From: Siccirubricoccus sp. G192
Lineage (GTDB): Bacteria; Pseudomonadota; Alphaproteobacteria; Acetobacterales; Acetobacteraceae
Direction of reading: 5' to 3'
Assembly (NCBI RefSeq): GCF_019084075.1
Contig: NZ_JAHREN010000001.1
Span: forward strand, 1,461,501 to 1,525,500
DNA: 64,000 bases
Within the stretch, counting starts at the first letter, position 1, and each line of letters begins with the position of its first letter. The translations under genes and the position numbers were made by a program. Shown here in pieces: positions 1-8,600 of this stretch. Below the pieces are notes generated by a model that worked only from the letters and a program-made list of their open reading frames with translations, did no database searches and was not told where the DNA came from.

Positions 1-358
1 CCCAGTCGTAGCGCGCCACGAAGCTCCTGAAGCCTTCCATTGCCTGCGGCAGGGCCTGCCAGAGCTGCTCGAACTGCGTCGCCACCTGCGGCCCCACGGA
101 GACGACGAAGAGGGCGGCGAGCGCGACCAGGCCCAGTGCCACGGCGGCGAGCGCTGCCCCGGTCCGCAGCCCCGTCAGCCGGGCCAGGCCCCGGGCCAGG
201 TTGCGCAGGAGCACGGCGACGAGCACGCCGCCGAAGCCGAGCAGGAGCACATCGGAGAGCCGCCAGGCCAAGAGGACGAGGCCGACGATGACAAGCGCGA
301 GGAGCAGCGGCTGCTTGCGGCGGCCGTCACCGGCGGGCTGGGGCATCGGGGTCCTCAT
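1..358 (-). CDS. AI-2E family transporter (PerM-like), N-terminal part, cut by window edge
   Basis: The reverse strand is open from an ATG at 358 to the window edge, about 119 codons. The product begins MRTPMPQPAGDGRRKQ and continues with two hydrophobic helices (about residues 17-50 and 68-88) and then QVATQFEQLWQALPQAMEG. It aligns closely with the permease gene at 3524-4547 (for example VLVAVLLRNLARGLARLTGL against VLVAVLLRHLTQGLARLTGL), so the two are paralogues. AI-2E/PerM proteins are multi-pass inner-membrane permeases of mostly unknown substrate. A second in-frame ATG four codons in is equally possible as the start. The C-terminal half lies outside the window. It is divergent from the GH2 gene. 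Confidence 0.85.
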   Translation of the reverse strand, partial: MRTPMPQPAGDGRRKQPLLLALVIVGLVLLAWRLSDVLLLGFGGVLVAVLLRNLARGLARLTGLRTGAALAAVALGLVALAALFVVSVGPQVATQFEQLWQALPQAMEGFRSFVARYDW

Positions 359-877
359 CTGTCCGGGGCGCGGCGGGGCCATGTGAGGGGCACGGTGGGT
401 GGCAGTGGCCATGACCCGCCTTCCGGCATGCCTGGCGCAACGCCGACCGTCCGAAGGGCCATGCGGACCCTGGGCGGCTCATCGAAGGTGGGAAAGCGCG
501 GGGCACGGTCGGTCCACCTCCTGCGCCCCGGGGAGATCCGGCCCGCCGCGGCGGGGGAGCGCCATCGCACGCATCTGCGCCTCCTTCGGTCCGCGGCTTC
601 GTGCCGGAGAAGACGCGCCGCACGCGGCAGCGTTGCCGGAGCCCGGGACGCGACGGCCGCCCTCATGGCCCGACGGTCAGCCGGAACCCGGCGGTGGTCC
701 GCGAGGTTGACCAGCCTGGCTGTCCGGTCGCCACCCGAAGGAACCAAGCGTGGTCCATGCGTTCCCTATGAGGGAGGCCGCGCCACGGACCGTGGGGCCA
801 TGCACATCCGCCGAGCACGGTCGCCCGCGCGCCGGGGTGTTCCACGAAAGCCTGGACCTTGCCTGGAGGTGCCTCGA
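359..877. other. Intergenic region between divergent permease and GH2 genes
   Basis: These 519 bases separate the divergent AI-2E-like gene and the beta-glucuronidase gene. An open frame runs through the whole stretch in phase with the GH2 gene, but it has Arg/Pro/Ala-rich noise composition and no signal peptide until the ATG at 878. Promoters for both genes should lie here. I see no RNA gene, repeat or convincing operator. Confidence 0.5.
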
Positions 878-2857
878 ATGCCGCAAGAGACCTCGTGCCA
901 CGATACCCCCGAAGGCCCGGCATCCCGTCCCGACACGCCGCGCCGGCGCGCGTTGCTGTCGCTGGCGGCCGTGGCCGGGGCCGCGTCGCTCGCTGGCGGC
1001 CCCGGCGCGGCCGCCCAAGGCCCGCCTGATCCCACCGCCCGTCAGGACGGCGTGGCGGCGCTCGGGCGCAGCGGCGGCGGCCTGCTCCGCCCGCAGCGGA
1101 ACCAGCACCGCGAGGTGCTGGACATCTCCGGCCTCTGGCGGTTCCAGCTCGACCCGCAGGAGGAGGGCGAGGCGCAGGGCTGGTTCAGGGCGCTGCCCGC
1201 GCCGCGCATGATCCCCGTGCCGTGCAGTTGGAACGACCTGTTCGACGACGCACGGGATTACCTGGGGCTCGCCTGGTACCTGACTGAGGTATGGGCTCCA
1301 TCCGGATGGCGCGGGCAGCGCGTGTTCCTGCGCGTGGGCTCGGCGAACTACGCCGCCAAGATCTGGGTCAACGGCACGGTGGTGGCCGAGCATCTCGGCG
1401 GGCACCTGCCCTTCGTGGCCGAGATCGGCACTCAATTGGCTTGGGATCGGCCGAACACCGTCGCCATCACCGTGGAGAACAAGCAGCTCCTAGGCCGTGT
1501 GCCGCCGGGGCCGGGGTCGGGCGGCGGCGGGGTCGCCGGGGTCCTGGGCGGCTACCCGGCGACCACCTATGACTTCTTCCCCTATGCGGGGCTGCACCGC
1601 CAGGTGTGGCTCTACTCGGTCCCTGCAGCCGCGTACATCGAGGACGTCACGGTGGTCACGACGATCGAGGGCGCCGACGGCGTCGTCAAGGTCAGGGTCG
1701 ATGCCTCGGGCGATTACGCCGGCCGGGGGCGGGCCCGGTTGAACGACATCGAGGCCGACCTGGACTTCCGCGGCGGCACCGCCGAGGCCACCTTGCGCCT
1801 GCCCTCGGCACGGTTCTGGAGGCCGGGCGATCCGCATCTCTATCCGCTGACCGTCACGCTCATCGAAGGGCAGCGCGCGATCGACGCCTATTCGCTCGAC
1901 ATCGGCGTCCGCACCGTCGCGGTGCAGGGGGACCAGCTGCTGCTCAACGGACAGCCGATCAAGCTCACCGGCTTCGGCAAGCATGAGGACTTCCCGCTCA
2001 GCGGGCGCGGGCTGAACCTGCCGATGTGGGTGCGGGACTACGAGCTGCTCCGCTGGGTCGGCGCCAACTCCTATCGCACGACGCACTACCCCTATGCCGA
2101 GGAGGCGATGGAGCTGGCCGACCGGCTCGGCGTGCTGGTGATCAACGAGATCCCGGCGGTGGGCCTGAACTTCGAGGACCCGGCGGAGGCAACCGCGCAG
2201 CGCCTCACGCAGGCCACGCAGCAAATCCGCGAGTTGATCGCGCGCGACAAGAACCACCCGAGCACGATCATGTGGAACGTGGCGAACGAGCCGATGGGCG
2301 GGCCCCTGCTCGGCGCGGGCCCGCCCGTGCCCGAGGCCGTCGCGGCCGGGATGCGGTTCTTCCGGCAGATGTACGACGAAGCGCGCCGCCTGGACCCGAC
2401 ACGGCCGGTCACGCTCGTGGGCGTGCAAGGCGGGCCGCTGGAGTGGCACGGCCTCTTCGACGTGGTCTGCATCAACCGCTACTACGGGTGGTACACCCAG
2501 GCGGGACGGCTCGATGAGGGTGCGCAGACGCTGGCGCGGGAGCTGGACGATCTGCACCGGCGCTTCGGCAAGCCCATCGTCATGACCGAGTTCGGCACTG
2601 ACACCCTGCCCGGCGTGCACAGCCAGCCGCCCGAGATGTGGACGGAGGAATACGAGGTGGAGTTCCTGCGCCGCTACCTCGACGTCGCGGCCGAGCGACC
2701 CTTCATGGCGGGGATGCAGATGTGGAACTTCGCCGATTTCAAGACCGGCCAGGGCACCAGCCGCGCGGCGGGGATGAACTTCAAGGGCGCCTTCACCCGC
2801 GACCGGCGGCCCAAGATGGCGGCGCATTTCCTGCGCTCACGCTGGGCCGGGGGATGA
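878..2857 (+). CDS. Glycoside hydrolase family 2 beta-glucuronidase, Tat-exported
   Basis: This 659-residue protein has a twin-arginine signal (RRRALLSLAAVAGAASLAG, about residues 25-45), which suggests export in folded form. The start at 878 follows a GGAGGT ribosome site at 865-870; the frame is open upstream but unconvincing there. GH2 order is visible: sugar-binding jelly roll (about 75-245), immunoglobulin-like domain (about 250-350), then the TIM barrel. Catalytic glutamates are E471 in NVANEP (acid/base) and E571 in MTEFG (nucleophile). The NxKG motif (N634, K636), which recognises the glucuronate carboxylate in known beta-glucuronidases, is present and supports that specificity over galactosidase. 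Expected reaction: hydrolysis of beta-D-glucuronides outside the cytoplasm. It lies between two AI-2E-like permease genes; no dedicated sugar importer is next to it. Confidence 0.85.
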   Translation: MPQETSCHDTPEGPASRPDTPRRRALLSLAAVAGAASLAGGPGAAAQGPPDPTARQDGVAALGRSGGGLLRPQRNQHREVLDISGLWRFQLDPQEEGEAQGWFRALPAPRMIPVPCSWNDLFDDARDYLGLAWYLTEVWAPSGWRGQRVFLRVGSANYAAKIWVNGTVVAEHLGGHLPFVAEIGTQLAWDRPNTVAITVENKQLLGRVPPGPGSGGGGVAGVLGGYPATTYDFFPYAGLHRQVWLYSVPAAAYIEDVTVVTTIEGADGVVKVRVDASGDYAGRGRARLNDIEADLDFRGGTAEATLRLPSARFWRPGDPHLYPLTVTLIEGQRAIDAYSLDIGVRTVAVQGDQLLLNGQPIKLTGFGKHEDFPLSGRGLNLPMWVRDYELLRWVGANSYRTTHYPYAEEAMELADRLGVLVINEIPAVGLNFEDPAEATAQRLTQATQQIRELIARDKNHPSTIMWNVANEPMGGPLLGAGPPVPEAVAAGMRFFRQMYDEARRLDPTRPVTLVGVQGGPLEWHGLFDVVCINRYYGWYTQAGRLDEGAQTLARELDDLHRRFGKPIVMTEFGTDTLPGVHSQPPEMWTEEYEVEFLRRYLDVAAERPFMAGMQMWNFADFKTGQGTSRAAGMNFKGAFTRDRRPKMAAHFLRSRWAGG

Positions 2858-2980
2858 GCAAGGGGCGGCTTGCAGGCCGCACGACGGCACAGGGCATCGC
2901 CCGCCCGAATACTCTGCTCCTGTGCATGGACCACCGGGACGGGTGCATACGGCCCACGGGAAGGGTTCGGAGCGGTGGCA

Positions 2981-3451
2981 ATGAGGCGCTGGCTCACATT
3001 GAGCACCGCCGGCGTCGCCGCCTTCGGGCTCACCGACATGCCTGACGGAACGTCCTTGCCCCGGACGATGCTGCGGTTGCGCCGCGACATCGGCATGCTC
3101 CGCCGTGCAGCGCGAGGGGCAGGCGGCGACGCGCAGCTTGAGCAGGTGGCTGAAGCCTGGTCCGGCGCCACCGCGGCCGGCGCCGCGATGCTGAGGAGGA
3201 TCGGCCAGATCCTGTCCGGCCGGCACGCGCCGGAGGATCGCAACAGGCTGGCCCAGGCCGTTCGCGGATACAGGGCTGCCGCCGATGGAACGAGGCGGGC
3301 AGGCCTGGCGGGTGCCATTCCGACAGCGGCGGTCGGCCGTCTGCTCGGGATCGGATTCGCTCTTGAGCAGTTTCGGCGCGATCTCGATGACCTGATCGAA
3401 CGGTCCGGGGAAATTGCGGCCTGGCATGACAGGTTCGCCGAAGCACGATGA
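2981..3451 (+). CDS. FUSC-like C-terminal fragment, hypothetical protein
   Basis: This 156-residue protein begins MRRWLTLSTAGVAAFG. The start at 2981 has a GGAG about 8 bases upstream; the frame continues upstream to 2870 without protein-like features. The sequence from about residue 30 (LRRDIGMLRRAARG, then FALEQFRRDLDDLIERSGEI) resembles the cytosolic C-terminal region of FUSC (fusaric acid resistance/aromatic acid exporter-like) proteins. The membrane-spanning part of that family is absent. It may be a remnant of a larger gene or a small stand-alone protein. Assignment is from recalled family pattern only. Confidence 0.4.
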   Translation: MRRWLTLSTAGVAAFGLTDMPDGTSLPRTMLRLRRDIGMLRRAARGAGGDAQLEQVAEAWSGATAAGAAMLRRIGQILSGRHAPEDRNRLAQAVRGYRAAADGTRRAGLAGAIPTAAVGRLLGIGFALEQFRRDLDDLIERSGEIAAWHDRFAEAR

Positions 3452-3523
3452 GCCGCAGAGACCCGGCGAGGCTGCGCCGCGACGGCCGGCTGCCCGTCGG
3501 CAACGTGATGCGTGAGGATTCCC

Positions 3524-4547
3524 ATGCCCCTGCCCCCCCGGTAACGGCCGCCTTCGTCCGCTGCTGATCGCGCTCGTCGTCGCCGGTCTCGTCCTGCTGG
3601 CCTGGCGGTTGGCCGACGTGCTCCTGCTCGACTTCGGCGGCGTGCTCGTCGCCGTGCTGCTGCGCCATCTGACCCAGGGCCTGGCCCGGCTGACGGGATT
3701 GCCGACCGGCGCCTCGCTCGCTGCCGTGGCGCTGGGCCTCGCCGCGCTCGCCGCGGCCTTTGTCCTCTCGATCGGGCCGCAAGTGGCGGCGCAATTCGAG
3801 CAGCTCTGGCAAGCCCTGCCTCAGGCGCTGGAGGGCTTCAGGGATTTCGTTGCGCGCTACGATTGGGGGCGGGACCTTCTCGAGGCAGGCGGGCCACCCC
3901 GGCCGGGCACCCTGCTCAACCTGGCGACCGGGCTCCTGGGGACGGTGTTCAACGCCGTCGCCGACGCGCTCCTGGTGCTCGTGGTGGCACTGTTCCTGGC
4001 CGCCGACCCGGCGCCCTACCGGCGCGGCCTGCTCCGCCTGATGCCGCCGGCGCGGCGGCCGCGCGCCGCCGAGATCCTGGAGGCGCTGGGCGGCGGGTTG
4101 TGGCACTGGATCCTCGGCCAGTCCATCACCATGCTCTGCGTGGGCGCGGTCACCTGGGCGGGGCTGGCGCTGCTCGGCATCCCCATGGCCCTTGCCCTCG
4201 GCATCCTGGCCGGCCTACTCAACGTCATCCCCTATCTCGGGCCCATCCTCTCCGGCGCCCCGGCCGTCCTCATCGCCTTCGCCCAGGACCCGACCGATGC
4301 GCTCTACACCCTGCTGCTCTTCGTGTTCATCCAGAGCCTCGAAGGCTACGTGCTGACGCCCATGCTGCAGCGGCAGGCGGTCTCCATCCCGCCAGCACTC
4401 GGCATCCTGGCCATCGTCGGCCTGGGATCCCTGTTCGGCGCCTACGGCGTGCTGTTCGCGACGCCCCTGCTGCTCATCGCCATGATCCTGGTCTGGATGC
4501 TCTACGTCGAGGACGCACTCGGCGACCACGCTCCGGACCCGCTGTGA
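3524..4547 (+). CDS. AI-2E family transporter (PerM-like), frame break near start
   Basis: This is a multi-pass inner-membrane permease of about 340 residues, paralogous to the truncated gene at 1-358. The C-terminal family pattern is clear: LLNVIPYLGPILSG, QSLEGYVLTPMLQ, then a final helix and MLYVEDALGD. By alignment with the paralogue the start is the ATG at 3524 (or an earlier codon), but a C7 run at 3533-3539 puts this ATG one base out of phase. Removing one C restores a product like the paralogue through GNGRLRPLLIALVVAG. The only uninterrupted start is a TTG at 3609, which would drop the first helix. I treat the break as a probable sequence error. Substrate is unknown. Confidence 0.8.
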
Positions 4548-4671
4548 CGTTTGCCTTGCCTTCGGCATGCCGCGCCTGAAGGTCTTCCGCGGGACCTCGC
4601 CCAGGCCCGCCGATGCTTCGGCCGAGGAGAAGCGGGCGCGCTTCGCGGGCACGGTGCGGCGGGTCTACCGG

Positions 4672-5646
4672 CTATAGGGGCGGCTCCGGCGCCGCCGGCA
4701 GCCAGCGCGCCCAGGGCTCCGGCAGCGCCGCCTCGGCCGCGGCGCCGTGGGGATCGGCCAGGGCCCGCAGCACCTGCGCGGCATCTCCCGGCGCAGGCCA
4801 GGCCTCGCCATGGATCGCCGCCAGCACGGCATCGCGCAGCGCCATTCGGCGCGCCTGCACCGCGGCATCGGGATGCGCCGGAGGATCGGGCTCGCCGCCC
4901 GCGGCGACCGCCGCCGCGCAGTCGCGCAGCGCCAGCAGCGCGCGGCGGTCCACCTCGCGCAGCCCCGCCGTCTCGGGCGGCACCGCGACCCGCGCCGCAC
5001 GGTCCGCCAGCGCGGCGAGACGGTGGCGGCCCACCGCCAGCAGCGCCACCATGCGCACCCGCCAATCCGCATCCTCCAGCCCGGCCGCGAGCATCTCCGC
5101 CAGTTCGGCATCCGGCCGCGGCGCCTGCAACAGCGCCCGCATGGAAGCCCAGCGCAGGTCGGCCGCCACGCGCGCCGGGCCCTGGCGCTGCCGCCGGCGG
5201 GCGGGCCGGATGCCACGCAGCACCAGCACCGCGCCGGTTTCTGGATCATATAGATGACCGCGCGCGACGAAGCCCACCGTCTCCAGCAACTCCGCGAGGC
5301 GCGGTGGCCGGGCGACGCCGCTGAGCTGGTACTGGAAGGCCGCTGCCTCCAGCGCGTCGAAAAGGCTCCTCTCCAGCCCGCTCCAGGCGACGGCAGGGCG
5401 GATCGGCACCTCCACCGGCGCCTGGCCTTCCACCTGCATCTCGATCCGCTGCCCCGCCACCGCCGGTCCCTCCGCCACCAGCGCCGCCGGGTTCCGCAGC
5501 AGGGCGGCGCCGAGCCCGGCGAGGAAGCCGGCCAGCAGATCGGGGTCGAAGCGCTCGCCCAGCGCCTCGGTCAGTGCCGTGCCGAGGATATCGGCCGGCC
5601 GGTCGCCGATCTGGCCCGCCCCGTCCTCGCTCGCCCACCAGCCCAT
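4672..5646 (-). CDS. HEAT-like protein after the eCIS cargo gene; candidate immunity or accessory protein
   Basis: This 324-residue protein begins MGWWASEDGAGQIGDRPADI and has no signal peptide or membrane helix. Residues about 170-215 contain a HEAT-like helical unit (DADWRVRMVALLAVGRHRLA) and the rest is mostly Ala/Leu-rich helix. I do not recognise a named family. It starts six bases after the stop of the 2331-residue cargo gene, with no promoter-sized gap, and is the last gene of the eCIS transcript. Genes directly after Hint-toxin genes commonly encode cognate immunity proteins, so protection against the GIY-YIG-like tip is a reasonable hypothesis; a cargo chaperone is the main alternative. 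Function is inferred from position only. Confidence 0.6.
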   Translation of the reverse strand: MGWWASEDGAGQIGDRPADILGTALTEALGERFDPDLLAGFLAGLGAALLRNPAALVAEGPAVAGQRIEMQVEGQAPVEVPIRPAVAWSGLERSLFDALEAAAFQYQLSGVARPPRLAELLETVGFVARGHLYDPETGAVLVLRGIRPARRRQRQGPARVAADLRWASMRALLQAPRPDAELAEMLAAGLEDADWRVRMVALLAVGRHRLAALADRAARVAVPPETAGLREVDRRALLALRDCAAAVAAGGEPDPPAHPDAAVQARRMALRDAVLAAIHGEAWPAPGDAAQVLRALADPHGAAAEAALPEPWARWLPAAPEPPL

Positions 5647-5652
5647 GGCGGG

Positions 5653-8600
5653 CTACCGACAGGGGCGGTGCTGCGCCCGCTGTTCGGGCGGGAGCTTCGC
5701 GTAGTATTTCTCGAAGGCGGCCGGCGACAGCGCCGGGTCGATATTGACCAGCGTGCCTTGGCGCAGCGCCGTCTCGATATGCCCCTGCTCGACGATGGCG
5801 AGGGCGAGGTCGGTGAACATGCCGTGCACGGGAACCTCCAGCCTGATATTGCCGAACTCATGGACCGCCCTGCCGCCGGCGGTGCTGCTCACGGCGCGGC
5901 CGCCGGCGGCATCGAAGAGCCGCGCCCATTCCCGCTTGTCGGCGCGGAAATTCACGTTGCCCTCGCGCCCCTGCCCGATATGCTCGCGGAAGCGAGCCAG
6001 GCTCAGCCCCTCCTTGTTGGTGCTGCCGACATAGACCAGGCGCCAGACGCCGTTCTCGCGAATCGAGATATGGTAGATCTCGCCCAGATGCTCCCTGGTG
6101 CTGCCGAAGTCGCGTGGCGGCTCGTCAGCATCACCGTTATGCACCAGCAGGCCCGCGGCGCCGACCAGGAAATTGTGGTGCGGCGCCACCTCCAGGTTGC
6201 AGGTGCGGATGACGCAGGGCAGCAGCCGCACCGCCTCCACCGGCACCGCCGCCGCGCCGGGCACGGCGAGCAGCGCGCCGGGATGCAGCAGCCGGGCCGG
6301 GCACCAGGCGCCATCGGCATGGAAGCGGTGGCTGCGCGTCGCCAGCAGCGTCTCCCGTGATGTGCGTATCTCGACCAGCCAGTCCGTCCAGCCCTCCAGC
6401 CGGCGGGTGACGCGGGCGGGCACCCGCGCGCCCGCGCCATCCACGGCCCAGACGCCATCGCCCGGTTGCAGGCTGGCGATCGCCACCGGGCCCGAAGGTG
6501 TCGCCACCGGCGTCCCGGGCGGGAAGCACACCGCGTCGGCACCTCGGCGGATGGAATCGTAATTCAGCGCGTCGTTCAACTGCGCCAGCGTCTTCGCCCG
6601 GTCGGGCAGCGCATTGAAGTCGCGCTGCACGCCCTCGATGGTCCGGTCCAGCTTGTCGAGGAAGCCCCGCCGCGTCTCGATCTGCTGGCGTGCGCGGGCG
6701 ATGCTGTCCAGCTCCGCCTGCACCCTGCCGCCCTTGCCGGGCGGTGCCCCGGCCAGCGCCTCCTGCAAGGCGGCCGGCAGGACGCGGCTGTCGCCCTCGA
6801 TGAAATGCCGCTTCAGCGTCGGCAGGTCGAGGCGGCCGCCCAGCAGGCTCTGCAATTGGCGCAGCGCCATCTCGATCGTGCCGGACTGGTGCCTGATGCT
6901 GTCCATGTGGCGCGACCGCGAGGCGGCGAGGTCGGAGAGCCGCATCTGCAATTCCAGCGCCCGCCGGTTCACCTCCTGCGCCGTTGCCACCTCCGGCGCG
7001 ACCTCCCCTGCCGCGCCTTCAGCCGGCCTCTTCGGCGCCTCGGCCGCGATGAAGCCGCGCGGTTCGGCCTGGATTTCGCCGCTCAGGATGCGGCGGGCAT
7101 GTTCCTGCTGCGCCAGCAGGCCGCGGATCTCATTCTCGATCACCGCGGCCCGGCGCGGATTCTCGGCCGCCGCGACATAGCGCCGCGCCCGCTCCTCGAT
7201 GATCGGGCCGAGCTTGCGCACCTCCTCCGCCGCCTCGAAGCGGGCGCGCTCGCGCGGGCTCACCACGTCGATGCCGAGGCGTCGCGCGAAACCGGCCAGG
7301 GCCTGGCGCGCCTCGCCGACCCGCCCGGTCCAGCGGCGCACCCGCTCGATGGTGCCGGCATGCAGCGCGATGTCGATCGGCCGCGCGGCGGGGCCGACCA
7401 CCACCTCGACGCCCAGGATCGGCCCGTCGCCGGGCGGGAAGGGCACAACGCGAACGGTGTCGCCCTCCAGGGTGATATCGCGGCGGATCGGCACCTCGCG
7501 CAGATGGGGCGGCAGCGCGCCCTCCAGCGTCATGCCGCCGGTGCGGGCGATGACGCGGTCCCGCAACTCGCCGAGCAGCGGCCGCACCGCGGCGGGGGAG
7601 GCGCCGTCGCGCAGCAGGATCACCGCCTGGCCATCGCGGACGATCATCTTCGCGCCACCCTCGGCGCCGCCGGTCAGCCGGTGGAATTCCGCGTCCGGCA
7701 CTGGCAGGATCGGCACATCGGCATAGTCGCCGCGCTCGTGCCGCGGCAGTTCGGCCAGCAATTCGCGGCGGGCGGCGCGGGCGCGCTCCCGCAGGGCGGC
7801 ATCGGCATGGCTGCCCGCCACCAGCTCCGCCTGGCGCTGGCCGTAGAATTCCCGGTAGGTGCCCGAGGGGTTGCGTTCCCGCCAGGCGCGGAAATCAGCC
7901 AGGCGGTCCTCCGGCCGGCCCATGCGCCCCAGAACGTCCTCCGTCCGCAGCGGCGCCTCCGGCAGCGGCTTGCGGAAGGCGCCGAAGACCCGGCCGAGCA
8001 CGCTGCTCCCCACATGCTGCGCGGCGGCGAAGCCGATGCCGGAGGCGACGCTCTGGAAGGTGCCGTGCAGGGTGTTCTGCAGCACCATCATCGGCCCGCC
8101 GCCCTGCTGCCGCCAGGCGCGCTCGTCCAGGATGGCGCCGGTGAAGGAACTGGGCAGCGCCTGCACGCCCTGCTCCAGCAGATGCGCCGCGCCGCGGGCG
8201 GCGAGGCGCTGATAGAGCGGCCGGGTCTCGGCCGCCAGCCCCGCCAGCACGGCCCTTCCCTCCACCGCCCGCGCCAGCGGCCCGGCGGTGCCGAGCCGGC
8301 CGAGGAAGCCCGCCACCCGCGCCTGGCCCCGCGCCGCCAGCCGGCCGACGCTGCCCATGCGCGACAGCCCGCGGAACAAGGCCGATTTCCCGACCGGCGT
8401 GATGCCGCGTCCCACGCCGCCGAGCAGCGCCCGGCCGAGCCCCGCGGTCGCCACCGAGACCAGCGCATCCACCGCGCCGACGGCGAGGTCGGTGCCGATC
8501 TCCTCCGCGCCATAGGCGCCGCCCTTGATGAGCGCCTTGGTGGCCATCGCCGCCGCGGTTGCCGTGAGCGAGCCGATCAGCGCCGCGGCGACCATGGCGG

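Noticed and set aside
383..877. Upstream in-frame extension of the GH2 gene
   Set aside because: The Tat signal and ribosome site place the start at 878; the extension has no protein-like sequence.
3524..3600. Phase-variable C7 tract controlling the permease
   Set aside because: Same kind of break is found across many unrelated genes in the window, so sequence error is simpler.
4567..4677. Small plus-strand ORF of 36 codons (MPRLKVFRGTSPRPADAS...)
   Set aside because: No ribosome site, no recognisable family, overlaps the end of the minus-strand gene; may be a degraded gene end.
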